Position numbers and translations under genes: made by a program | Part shown: piece after piece, positions 27,029 to 35,056 of the stretch | Position numbering within the stretch: position 1 is the stretch's first letter | Layout of the letters: the number at the start of each line of letters is the position of its first letter | Origin: Achromobacter dolens | GTDB lineage: Bacteria > Pseudomonadota > Gammaproteobacteria > Burkholderiales > Burkholderiaceae_B | Length of the DNA: 64,000 bases | Direction of reading: 5' to 3' | Assembly: GCF_902859745.1 (NCBI RefSeq) | Contig: NZ_CADIJW010000008.1 | Span: 102,009-166,008 of the forward strand | The notes under the pieces: generated by a model | What the model was told of the DNA's origin: nothing | Databases searched by the model: none | The model's input: only the letters and a program-made list of their open reading frames with translations

Positions 27029-27057
27029 GTATAATAAGCACGAATTTTTGCAGTCAA
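27029..27057 (-). promoter_or_regulatory. Promoter of the uronate operon
   Basis: Read on the minus strand: TTGACT (27057-27052), a 17-base spacer, TTATAC (27034-27029). This is a strong sigma-70 match. The start site would be near 27022, giving a leader of about 50 nt before udh. On the plus strand TATAAT at 27030-27035 can serve as the -10 box for gntR. Confidence 0.6.
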
Positions 27058-27088
27058 GCGCCACGCAACCGCTTTGGGACAATCCCTG

Positions 27089-27817
27089 ATGAACGCTCCT
27101 GTCGATACCCCCGTCCTGCCGCAGCGTCGTCCACGGAACCTGGCCCAGGGCCTGGTGGAGAACATCTCCGAACGCATCCGTAGCGGCGAGATCCGCCCCG
27201 GCGACAAGCTGCCCACCGAATCCGAGATCATGCGGCAGTTTGGCGTCAGCCGCACCGTGGTGCGCGAAGCGCTGTCGCGGCTGCAGGCCTCGGGCCTGGT
27301 CGAAACCCATCACGGCGTTGGCACCTACGCGCTCGAACCCAGCGGCGGCGGCGATTTCCGCGTCGACCCCGCCGACATCGCCACGGTGCGCGACGTGCTG
27401 GTGCTGCTGGAACTGCGCATCTGCTTGGAAAGCGAGGCCGCCGGCCTGGCCGCCGTGCGCCGCAGCGAAGTCCAACTGGCCGAGATGCGGCGCGCGCTGG
27501 ATGCCTTCAAGGCCGCGCTGGACAGCGGCGGCGACACCATCACGCCGGATTTCCAGTTCCACCTGCTGGTATCGCAGGCCACCGATAATCGTTATTTCGC
27601 CGACCTCATGTCGCACCTGGGTTCGGCCATCATCCCCCGCACCCGCATCAATTCGGCCAAGTTCGCCCACGAGGACCGCGCCGCCTACCTGTCGCGCGTC
27701 AACCTGGAACACGAGGATATCTACAGCGCCATCGTGCGCCAGGATGCCGAAGGCGCGCGCGCCGCGATGCGCACCCACCTGAGCAACAGCCGCGAGCGCC
27801 TGCGCCGGGTGCAATGA
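27089..27817 (+). CDS. GntR/FadR-family regulator of the uronate genes
   Basis: Transcription factor of 242 residues, divergent from udh. The N-terminal winged helix has GEIRPGDKLPTESEIMRQFG and SRTVVREALSRLQASGLVETHHGVGTY (residues 35-80). The C-terminal FCD domain is all-helical with metal-ligand-type residues (the DFQFHLLVSQATDNRYF and LEHEDIYSAI segments). This is the layout of ExuR, UxuR and FadR-subfamily sensors of acidic sugars. ATG 27089 is preferred over a TTG 15 bp upstream. It presumably releases the operator at 27003 when a uronate is present; that is inference. Confidence 0.88.
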   Translation: MNAPVDTPVLPQRRPRNLAQGLVENISERIRSGEIRPGDKLPTESEIMRQFGVSRTVVREALSRLQASGLVETHHGVGTYALEPSGGGDFRVDPADIATVRDVLVLLELRICLESEAAGLAAVRRSEVQLAEMRRALDAFKAALDSGGDTITPDFQFHLLVSQATDNRYFADLMSHLGSAIIPRTRINSAKFAHEDRAAYLSRVNLEHEDIYSAIVRQDAEGARAAMRTHLSNSRERLRRVQ

Positions 27818-27838
27818 CGCCTTTTAGGCGAAATCTGA

Positions 27839-27850
27839 TGTCGTACAACA
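27839..27850. promoter_or_regulatory. Second copy of the TCGTACAAC motif
   Basis: TGTCGTACAACA is a near-palindrome (10 of 12 positions) and shares the nine bases TCGTACAAC with the operator region at 27011-27019. It lies 22 bp after the gntR stop codon. It could be an auxiliary operator or a site controlling a downstream unit. Confidence 0.3.
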
Positions 27851-28035
27851 TGACAGGGGTGTCAATCGCCTGACATTGGCGCGCGCCCGACCGCCGGCGG
27901 CGCTGCGGCGCGTCAATCCGCGTTAACCTTGGCCGTTTTCAATCACCGGACGGCAGGCATGGTTTGGCTGGGTAATCGCGGGCAGGGTAAGCGCGGCGCA
28001 TCAACGGATTTCATTCGTCCAGGGAGGGCCGCCGC

Positions 28036-29931
28036 ATGCGCCGCCTGACGCTCCGTTTCATCGTGTCCGTGCTGGTTCTGCTGACGTTGAGCCGGCTGGG
28101 CCTGTCGTTGTGGATGTGGGACCGGGTCGAGGCGGCCGGCGGCCTGTGGCCGGTGCTGTTCGGCGGCCTGCGTATCGACGTCTGCCTGCTGTCCATGGTG
28201 ATCGCACTGCCGGCGGTGTTTTCGCCCTGGCTGGGGCACCGCCCGTGGGCCGCGCGCGTCGCCGCCTGGTGGTTCCGCGTCTGGTGGATGCTGTACGTGC
28301 TGCTGGAAGTCTCCACGCCGCAGTTCATCGCCGAATACGACACGCGCCCGAACCGCCTGTATTTCATCTACCTGCTCAACCCGAAGGAAGTCGGCTCGAT
28401 GCTGTGGCAGGGCTACAAGGGCGTGCTGCTGGCCGCCCTGGTGGTGCTGCTGGTGGCCGCGTGGCTGGCGGTCAAGTTGTTCCCGACGCGGGTGCGCGAT
28501 CCGTTCCTGGCGTGGTGGAAGCGGCCGCTGGCATCGCTGGCGATTTTGGCGCTGGTGGTGCTGGGCGCGCGCGGCACGCTGGAGCATCGCCCCATCAACC
28601 CGGCCAAGGTCGCGTTCAGCTCGGATGCCATGGTCAATTCGCTGGCCCTGAACTCGCTCTACAGCGTGTTCGATGCCGCCTACCGCATGCGCGACGAGCG
28701 CTCGTCCGCCGCGATGTATCCGAAGATGCCGGTGGACGAAATGAACGCCATCGTGCGCGACAAGGCTGGCCTGACGGGCGCGCCGCTGGATCCGCGCTAT
28801 CCCAGCCTGCACGAGCAGAAGGCCACGGTGCGGCGCGACAAGCCGCTCAACCTGGTGATCATCCTGCAGGAAAGCCTGGGCGCGCAGTATGTCGGCAGCC
28901 TGGGCGGCAAGGACTTGACGCCCAACATCGACCGCCTCGGCAAGGAAGGCTGGATGTTCCATCGCGCCTACGCCACCGGCACGCGCTCGGTGCGCGGCAT
29001 CGAGGCGGTCACCGCGGGCTTCCTGCCCAGCGTGGCCGATGCGGTGGTGAAGCTGCCGCGCTCGCAGACCGGCTTCTTCACGCTGGCGCAGGTGCTGGGC
29101 AAGCATGGCTACCATTCGCGCTTCGTCTATGGCGGCGAGTCGCACTTCGACAACATGCGCGCCTTCTTCCTGGGCAATGGCTTTGACGAGATCGTCGATC
29201 GCCCGAAGTTCGAGAATCCGGTGTTCGAAGGCTCGTGGGGCGCGTCCGACGAAGACATGTTCACCCAGGTCGACCGCCTGCTGCGCGCCGACGGCGACAA
29301 GCCGGTGTTCACGCTGGCGTTTTCGGTCAGCAACCATTCGCCGTGGGAGTATCCGGCGGGCCGCATCCAGCCGGTGGGCGATCCGGCCAGCGTCGACAAC
29401 ACCGTGCGCTACGCCGACTGGGCGCTGGGCCAGTTCTTCGACAAGGCGCGCAAGGCGCCGTACTGGGACAACACCGTGTTCCTGGTGATCGCCGATCATG
29501 ATTCCCGCGTCTACGGTTCGATCCCGGTGCCGGTGCGGCACTTCCAGATCCCGGCCCTGATCCTGGGCGCGGGCATCGCGCCGCGCCAGGACGAGCGCAT
29601 CGTCAGCCAGATCGACATGGCGCCCACGCTGCTGTCGCTGATCGGGCTGGATAACGTCAACCCGATGCTGGGCGCGGACCTGACGCAGCGCGATCCCAAT
29701 CGCGCGCTGATGCAGTACGCCGACAACTTCGGCTACCTGCAGGGCGACAAGCTGCTGGTGCTGGAGCCGTCCAAGGCGCCGCGCGAATTCCGTTATCGCG
29801 CCGCGCCGGTCGGGCAGGACGAGACTTATGAGCCGGTCGAACCGGCGGACGAGGCCTTGAGCAAGGAAGCGCTGGCGCATGCCTTGTGGGCCAGTTGGGT
29901 CTACCGCGAAGAGAAATACCGCCTGCCTTGA
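28036..29931 (+). CDS. LTA-synthase-like membrane sulfatase (phosphoglycerol transferase family)
   Basis: Membrane-anchored alkaline-phosphatase-superfamily enzyme, 631 residues. About five hydrophobic segments fill the first 200 residues; a periplasmic sulfatase domain follows from about residue 270. The nucleophile threonine is in YATGTRSVRGIEAVTAG near residue 315. Metal residues are visible in LVIILQESLGAQY (Glu), SNHSPWEYP (His) and FLVIADHDSRVYG (Asp-His). In Gram-negatives such proteins transfer phosphoglycerol or phosphoethanolamine to glucans or lipid A. The product here cannot be fixed. An AGGGAGGGCCGCC ribosome site lies upstream. A PlsC-type acyltransferase gene follows after 77 bp. 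Confidence 0.82.
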   Translation: MRRLTLRFIVSVLVLLTLSRLGLSLWMWDRVEAAGGLWPVLFGGLRIDVCLLSMVIALPAVFSPWLGHRPWAARVAAWWFRVWWMLYVLLEVSTPQFIAEYDTRPNRLYFIYLLNPKEVGSMLWQGYKGVLLAALVVLLVAAWLAVKLFPTRVRDPFLAWWKRPLASLAILALVVLGARGTLEHRPINPAKVAFSSDAMVNSLALNSLYSVFDAAYRMRDERSSAAMYPKMPVDEMNAIVRDKAGLTGAPLDPRYPSLHEQKATVRRDKPLNLVIILQESLGAQYVGSLGGKDLTPNIDRLGKEGWMFHRAYATGTRSVRGIEAVTAGFLPSVADAVVKLPRSQTGFFTLAQVLGKHGYHSRFVYGGESHFDNMRAFFLGNGFDEIVDRPKFENPVFEGSWGASDEDMFTQVDRLLRADGDKPVFTLAFSVSNHSPWEYPAGRIQPVGDPASVDNTVRYADWALGQFFDKARKAPYWDNTVFLVIADHDSRVYGSIPVPVRHFQIPALILGAGIAPRQDERIVSQIDMAPTLLSLIGLDNVNPMLGADLTQRDPNRALMQYADNFGYLQGDKLLVLEPSKAPREFRYRAAPVGQDETYEPVEPADEALSKEALAHALWASWVYREEKYRLP

Positions 29932-30008
29932 CTTCGCCCCGTCTGGCCCGGGGGCCGGTTTGATCCCGCTCAAACCGGCTCGCGGCCAGTCCTCGCACAC
30001 TCGCGCTC

Positions 30009-31025
30009 ATGACTTTTCCCGATCCGCTCGCCGGCCCGAGCCGGCCCCCTGTCGCTGACGCAAGCGACGCGCCCGCGTCCGCTCCGGCCGCGCGTTGGCG
30101 CGGTTGGCCCGTGCCACGCGGCCGTCTGGCCTGGCTGACTGGCGTCTTCAGCGTGATGATGATCGGCGTCAGCACGCTGTTCTGGTGCCTGCTGCTGTTC
30201 CCCCTGGCGCTGCTGAAACTGGCGCTGCCGTTTGCCGCGGCGCGGCGCCGCATCGATCCCGTCCTCAATGGCATCGCCACGGCCTGGATCAGCGTCAACA
30301 CCGCCTGGTTCTCGCGCATCCAGCGCGCGCCCTGGGACGTGCGCGGCCATGCCGGCCTGCGCTACGCCGATTGGTACCTGGTCAACTGCAATCACCAGTC
30401 CTGGGTCGATATCTTCGTGCTGCAAGGCGCGCTGAACCGCCGCATTCCGTTGCTGAAGTTCTTCCTCAAGCAGCAGCTCATCTACGTGCCGGTGATCGGG
30501 CTGGCCTGGTGGGCGCTGGACTTTCCGTTCATGAAGCGCCACGGCAAGGCCGACCTGCGCCGCAATCCGGCCCTGGGGCGCCAGGACCAGGAAACCGCGC
30601 GCCGCGCCTGCCAGAAGTTCTCGCTGGTGCCGACCAGCGTGATGGTGTTTGCCGAGGGCACGCGCTTCACTCCGGCCAAGCGCGATGCGCAGGGCTCGCC
30701 GTACCGCCACTTGCTCAAGCCCAAGGCGGGCGGGCTGGCGGTGTCGTTGAACGCGATGGGCACGCGCTTTCGCTCGATGATCGATGTCACCATCGCCTAT
30801 CCGGCGGGCGTGCCCAGCTTCTGGGACATGGCCTGCGGCCGCATGGGCACGGTGCGGGTGCGCATGCATCAGGTGCCGGTGCCGCCGGCCTTCTGCGAAG
30901 CCGACTACAGCCGCGACAAGGCCTTCCGCACCGAATTCCACCACTGGCTGGGCCAGCAGTGGCAGGCCAAGGACGCCGAGATCGAGGCGTTGATGGCCGA
31001 TGCGGCCGCCACGCCCCGATCCTGA
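30009..31025 (+). CDS. PlsC-type acyltransferase (YihG-like)
   Basis: 1-acyl-glycerophosphate acyltransferase family, 338 residues. After a Pro/Ala-rich, probably disordered N-terminus (residues 1-35) comes one membrane helix (about 40-70). The catalytic domain follows with NCNHQSWVDIFVLQ (the HX4D motif as H-QSWV-D) near residue 130 and VFAEGTRFTPAKR near residue 215. The layout resembles E. coli YihG, which places unsaturated acyl chains at sn-2. The start could be further downstream because the first 35 residues are low-complexity. It converges with fahA, whose stop lies 10 bp away. Confidence 0.82.
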   Translation: MTFPDPLAGPSRPPVADASDAPASAPAARWRGWPVPRGRLAWLTGVFSVMMIGVSTLFWCLLLFPLALLKLALPFAAARRRIDPVLNGIATAWISVNTAWFSRIQRAPWDVRGHAGLRYADWYLVNCNHQSWVDIFVLQGALNRRIPLLKFFLKQQLIYVPVIGLAWWALDFPFMKRHGKADLRRNPALGRQDQETARRACQKFSLVPTSVMVFAEGTRFTPAKRDAQGSPYRHLLKPKAGGLAVSLNAMGTRFRSMIDVTIAYPAGVPSFWDMACGRMGTVRVRMHQVPVPPAFCEADYSRDKAFRTEFHHWLGQQWQAKDAEIEALMADAAATPRS

Positions 31026-31035
31026 CGGACCGCGC

Positions 31036-32355
31036 TTACACTCGCGCCGGCAGCACGGTGCCCGAGCATTCGCCAAAGCCGATGCGCGGGTAGCCGGCCT
31101 TGACGCACTCGGCGCGCATGATGACCTGGTCGCCATCCTGCAGGAAGGTGCGCTTTTCGCCCCAGGGCAGCTCGATCGGCTGCTTGCCGCCGTGGTTCAG
31201 TTCCAGCATCGAACCGGCCTCCGAGGGCTGCGGGCCGGACAGCGTGCCGGTGCCGAGCATGTCGCCCGGCTGCAGGTTGCAGCCGTTTACCGTGTGGTGC
31301 GTGATCAACTGCGCCACATTCCAGTACGCATCGCGGAAGTTGCTGCGCGACAGCCGCGCCGGCGCCTGCTTGCCGGCGCGCGACTGTTCGGTCGTGAGCA
31401 GCACTTCCATCTGCACGTCGTAGGCGCCCTTGGCGCGGTTGGCATCGGAGGCCAGGTACGGCAGCGGCTGCGGCTCGGACGGGCCGCGGTTCCATTGCGT
31501 GCGGAACGGTTCCAGCGCTTCCATGGTGACAATCCACGGCGAGATGGTCGAGGCGAAGTTCTTCGACAGGAACGGGCCCAGCGGCTGGTATTCCCAGCCC
31601 TGGATGTCGCGCGCCGACCAGTCGTTCAGGATGCACAGGCCGAAGACGTGCGCATCGGCGTCCGCCAGCTTGATGCGGTCGCCCTGGGCGTTGCCGGTGC
31701 CGACGAAGATGCCCAGTTCCAGTTCGTAGTCCAGCCGCGCGCACGGGCCGAATTGCGGCGCCTCGCCTTCGTTGGCGGGGCGGGTCTGGCCGACCGGGCG
31801 GGGGAACTTCTGGTCCACGCCGATGCTGGAGGCGCGGCCGTGGTAGCCGATCGGCACCCACTTGTAGTTCGGCAGCAGGGGATTGTCGGGCCGGAACTGC
31901 TTGCCGATGGCGGTGGCGTGGTGCACCGAGATGTAGAAGTCGGTGTAGTCGCCGATGCGGGCGGGCGTGGTGTATTCGGCGTCGGCCTGGGCCACCAGCA
32001 GCGGGTCGACCGTGGCGCGCAGCGCGGCGCCTTCGCGCAGCGCGCGCGACAGCGCCAGGCGCAGCGCGCTCCAGTGGGCCTGGCCCAGGGCCATCAGCGC
32101 GTTCAGGCTGTCGCCCTGGCAGGCGGCCAGCGCCTCGGCGGCGGCGCCCTCGAACGGCTTGGCGGCGGCCAGCGCCGCCAGGTCGACGATCTGGTCGCCG
32201 ATGGCCACGCCGGGGCGGAACGACTCCTGCGAGCCCTTGCGGCGGAACGCGGCGTAGGGCAGGTTCTGCACCGGGAAGTCCGACGCGCCGGTGTTGGCGC
32301 TGGCAACCCAGCTCTTGAGCGACGGGTCGTGGGTTTCGTTGATGGCGGTGGTCAT
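31036..32355 (-). CDS. fahA: Fumarylacetoacetase
   Basis: Last step of homogentisate catabolism, hydrolysing fumarylacetoacetate to fumarate and acetoacetate. 439 residues from ATG 32355 (MTTAINETHDPSLKSW); an upstream in-frame TTG was rejected. The N-terminal SH3-like domain contains LPYAAFRR; the catalytic FAH domain has FYISVHHATAIGKQFRP (catalytic His) near residue 115, LELGIFVGTGNAQGD (metal Glu) near residue 190 and LNDWSARDIQGWEY (metal Asp) near residue 225. It follows hmgA by about 118 bp on the same strand and is probably co-transcribed. A maleylacetoacetate isomerase gene was not seen in the window. Confidence 0.95.
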   Translation of the reverse strand: MTTAINETHDPSLKSWVASANTGASDFPVQNLPYAAFRRKGSQESFRPGVAIGDQIVDLAALAAAKPFEGAAAEALAACQGDSLNALMALGQAHWSALRLALSRALREGAALRATVDPLLVAQADAEYTTPARIGDYTDFYISVHHATAIGKQFRPDNPLLPNYKWVPIGYHGRASSIGVDQKFPRPVGQTRPANEGEAPQFGPCARLDYELELGIFVGTGNAQGDRIKLADADAHVFGLCILNDWSARDIQGWEYQPLGPFLSKNFASTISPWIVTMEALEPFRTQWNRGPSEPQPLPYLASDANRAKGAYDVQMEVLLTTEQSRAGKQAPARLSRSNFRDAYWNVAQLITHHTVNGCNLQPGDMLGTGTLSGPQPSEAGSMLELNHGGKQPIELPWGEKRTFLQDGDQVIMRAECVKAGYPRIGFGECSGTVLPARV

Positions 32356-32473
32356 GAGGAATGTCTCGTTCAATGTGTTTATAAGGGCTCGGCGGGCGCC
32401 GGAAAAATCCAAAGCCAAACGGCGATGCGCTTGCGCGCATCGCCGTGGGCGGGCGTGACGGGAGAGAAAACGG

Positions 32474-33772
32474 TCACGCTTTGGCGGGATCGAAATGCTT
32501 CTGCAGGCCCTGCCAGCACCGGTAATAGTCGCCCTGCAATTCTACCGAGGCCAAGGCCTGCGCCGTCGGGCGGATTACGCGCCGCGTCTCGAACATGAAA
32601 GCCATGGTGTCGCGGATGTAGTGCGCGGTGCTGGTGTCGGCGCGCGAGGCCTTCTCGAAGGTCTCGGCGTCGGGGCCGTGGCCGCTCATGCAGTTGTGCA
32701 GGCTCGCGCCGCCCGGGGCGAAGCCATCGGCCTTGGCGTCGTACACGCCCTGGATCAGGCCCATGAATTCGCTGGCGACGTTGCGGTGGAACCAGGGCGG
32801 ACGGAAGGTGTTCTCCATCGCCAGGATGCGCGGCGGGAAGATGGCAAAGTCCATGTTGGCCGTGCCCGGGGTGTCGGACGGCGCGGTCAGCACCGTGAAG
32901 ATCGACGGGTCCGGATGGTCGTAGCTGATCGAGCCGATGGTGTTGAAGTGGCGCAGGTCGTACTTGTACGGCGCGTGCGTGCCGTGCCAGGCCACCACGT
33001 CCAGCGGCGAATGGCCGATCGCGGCGCGCCAGAAGCCGCCGGTGAACTTGGCGATCAGTTCGAAGTCGCCTTCCAGGTCTTCGTACCAGGCCACCGGCGT
33101 CTTGAAGTCGCGGGCGTTGGCCAGGCAGTTCGAGCCGATCGGGCCCAGTTCGGGCAGGCGCAGCGCGGCGCCGAAGTTCTCCAGCATATAGCCGCGCGCG
33201 CTGTCGTCCAGCAGTTGCACGCTGAAGCGCACGCCGCGCGGGATCACGGCGATCTCCAGCGGCTCCAGGTCGATCAGGCCCAGTTCGGTGGCCAGGCGCA
33301 GGCGGCCCTGCTGCGGCACCAGCAGCAGCTCGCCGTCGGCGTTGTAGAAATAGCGGCCCTGCATCGAGCGGTTGGCGGCATACAGGTGGATGCCGACGCC
33401 GCTTTGTTCATCGGGGCCGCCGTTGCCGCCCCAGGTATTCACGCCTTCGATGAAGTCGGTGGGCACGGTGGGAATGGGCAAGGGGCTCCAGCGCAGTTGG
33501 TTGGGCGTGACCGGGCCGTGACCGAAGGCGCTTTCCCAGCCCTTGACGCCGCCAAACGGCTCGAACGGCTTGTGCTGCGCGCCCGGGCGGATGCGGTAGA
33601 GCCAGGAGCGGCGGTTCTCGCTGCGCGGCGCGGTGAAGGCGGTGCCGGACAACTGCTCGGCGTACAGGCCATAGGGACATTGCTGGGGCGAATTGCGGCC
33701 CAGCGGCAGCGCGCCGGGCAGGGCTTCGGTGGCACAGTCGTTGCCGAAACCGGTCTGGTAGTGCAGTTCCAT
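32474..33772 (-). CDS. hmgA: Homogentisate 1,2-dioxygenase
   Basis: Non-haem iron dioxygenase that opens homogentisate to maleylacetoacetate; 432 residues. ATG 33772 ([20 protein letters not shown]) is preceded by AGGAGG at 6 nt, so the longer open frame was not used. Conserved strings include [18 protein letters not shown] near residue 40 and the iron-site region [18 protein letters not shown] and [12 protein letters not shown] in the C-terminal third. It is divergent from a LysR gene and heads hmgA-fahA. Confidence 0.96.
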   Translation of the reverse strand: MELHYQTGFGNDCATEALPGALPLGRNSPQQCPYGLYAEQLSGTAFTAPRSENRRSWLYRIRPGAQHKPFEPFGGVKGWESAFGHGPVTPNQLRWSPLPIPTVPTDFIEGVNTWGGNGGPDEQSGVGIHLYAANRSMQGRYFYNADGELLLVPQQGRLRLATELGLIDLEPLEIAVIPRGVRFSVQLLDDSARGYMLENFGAALRLPELGPIGSNCLANARDFKTPVAWYEDLEGDFELIAKFTGGFWRAAIGHSPLDVVAWHGTHAPYKYDLRHFNTIGSISYDHPDPSIFTVLTAPSDTPGTANMDFAIFPPRILAMENTFRPPWFHRNVASEFMGLIQGVYDAKADGFAPGGASLHNCMSGHGPDAETFEKASRADTSTAHYIRDTMAFMFETRRVIRPTAQALASVELQGDYYRCWQGLQKHFDPAKA

Positions 33773-33877
33773 GGAATCCTCCTGGGTGGCGCGCGATGCG
33801 TGGCCGCGCGGTCTTGGTCGTGGCGCGCCGGATGAAATGCTCCGACGTCGATACGCCATTGTCGGAAAATTCCCCCA

Positions 33878-33906
33878 CTATGGCTACGGGAATGCAAAAA
33901 TAGCAA
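33878..33906 (-). promoter_or_regulatory. Putative hmgA promoter
   Basis: Read on the minus strand: TTGCTA (33906-33901), a 17-base spacer and CCATAG (33883-33878). The -10 box is weak, as expected for an activated promoter. It abuts the LysR-type site at 33907-33925. Confidence 0.35.
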
Positions 33907-33925
33907 CTATAAATTCTGTGAATAG
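33907..33925. promoter_or_regulatory. LysR-type binding site, CTAT-N11-ATAG
   Basis: CTAT (33907-33910), eleven bases, ATAG (33922-33925): a textbook T-N11-A box with 4-bp dyad arms. An adjacent ATAG-CAA-CTAT dyad (33900-33910) shares the left arm. The site lies next to the hmgA -35 box and 12 bp before the lysR start codon. That fits activation of hmgA and autorepression of lysR. Confidence 0.5.
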
Positions 33926-33937
33926 TAGGGGTGCCTG

Positions 33938-34855
33938 ATGGCGGACTTGCGCGACGTCGACCTGAACCTGCTGATCCTGTTCCAGCACTTGCTGGAGGAC
34001 CGCAACCTGTCCGCCGTGGCGCGGCGGCTGGACCTGTCGCAGCCGGCGGTCAGCAACGCCCTGCGCCGGCTGCGGCTGGCGTTCGGCGACGAGCTGTTCG
34101 TGCGCACCGCCCAGGGCATGCTGCCGACGCCGCGCGCGCAGCGGCTGGCCGGCCCGGTCAGCGAGGCGTTGGCCCTGCTGTCGCAGGCCTTGCAGGACCA
34201 GGAGGCGTTCGATGCCGCCACCAGCACGCGGCGTTTCCGCGTGGCCATGACCGATGTCGGCGAGATCCATTTCATGCCGCGCCTGATGGAAGTCTGCGTA
34301 CAGGTCGCGCCGCAGGTGCGCATCGATTCGGTGCGGGTGCAGGGGCCGGACCTGCCGCGCGAGATGGAGGCTGGCCGGGTCGACCTGGCCATCGGCGCCT
34401 TCGACGAGATGGGGGCGGGCACCTTGCAGCGCATGTTGTTCCGGCAGGGGTACGCCACGCTCTTTCGCCAGGCGCATCCCACGGCCCACCCCGGCATGGG
34501 GTTGAAGGCGTTTCGCGCCGAGCGTCATCTCATCGTGTCGCGGGCCGCGCCCTATGGGCAGGTCAACCAGTCGATGGAGCGGGCCGGCGTCGCGCTGGCC
34601 GAGCACTTCAGCGTGCCGCATTTTTCGGCCGTGCCGTACATCGTCAGCGCCACCGACCTGCTGGCGACCGTGCCCGAAAAACTGGCGGCGAGCGCCGCGC
34701 AGCCATTCGGCCTGCGCTACATGACGCCGCCGGTGAGGGTGCCGGCGCTGCAGACCAATATGTACTGGCAGCGCCGCTACGATCGCGATGGCGGCAACCA
34801 GTGGTTGCGCGCCCTGATCGTCAATGCGTTTGCGGTGGGTTCGCCGCCGGCGTGA
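33938..34855 (+). CDS. LysR-family regulator next to the homogentisate genes
   Basis: LysR-type transcription factor, 305 residues. The helix-turn-helix DLNLLILFQHLLEDRNLSAV with LDLSQPAVSNALRRLR occupies residues 6-50, followed by an effector-binding domain with AMTDVGEIHFMPRLM near residue 100, resembling the NodD/NahR/LinR subgroup that senses aromatic compounds. It is divergent from hmgA-fahA and convergent with the hydroxylase operon, overlapping the DUF2783 gene by 35 bp at the 3' ends. Position and the T-N11-A site suggest it controls homogentisate catabolism. Confidence 0.88.
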   Translation: MADLRDVDLNLLILFQHLLEDRNLSAVARRLDLSQPAVSNALRRLRLAFGDELFVRTAQGMLPTPRAQRLAGPVSEALALLSQALQDQEAFDAATSTRRFRVAMTDVGEIHFMPRLMEVCVQVAPQVRIDSVRVQGPDLPREMEAGRVDLAIGAFDEMGAGTLQRMLFRQGYATLFRQAHPTAHPGMGLKAFRAERHLIVSRAAPYGQVNQSMERAGVALAEHFSVPHFSAVPYIVSATDLLATVPEKLAASAAQPFGLRYMTPPVRVPALQTNMYWQRRYDRDGGNQWLRALIVNAFAVGSPPA

Positions 34856-35039
34856 CCGACGCGCGGGCCTGCGCCAGCGCCTCGCGCAGCACCGCCATGT
34901 CGCCCAGGTGGTTGGCCAGCAGCAGGATCAGCGCCGCGTTCATCTCCTGGCTCTGCTCGTTGCTCAGGTCGCGATGGGCGTCGATCAGCGCTTCGTAGAA
35001 GTCGTCCGGCGCGGCCAGGTTGGTTTCGGTAATCAGCAT
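34821..35039 (-). CDS. DUF2783 small protein, possible MhaB-like hydroxylase partner
   Basis: A 72-residue protein with the DUF2783 core NLAAPDDFYEALIDAHRDLS then ALILLLANHLGDMAVLREAL, predicted all-helical and soluble. It starts 17 bp after the flavin hydroxylase gene with a ribosome site in between, and is last of its operon. In Pseudomonas putida U, 3-hydroxyphenylacetate 6-hydroxylase consists of a flavoprotein (MhaA) and a coupling protein of about 8 kDa (MhaB). Size, pairing and proximity to hmgA fit that role. I could not compare the sequences directly. Confidence 0.65.
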   Translation of the reverse strand: MLITETNLAAPDDFYEALIDAHRDLSNEQSQEMNAALILLLANHLGDMAVLREALAQARASVTPAANPPQTH

Positions 35040-35056
35040 GGAAAGGGCCTCCGTAT

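Noticed and set aside
27943-30000. 685-codon minus-strand open frame
   Set aside because: Antisense to the LTA-synthase-like gene; no recognisable domain.
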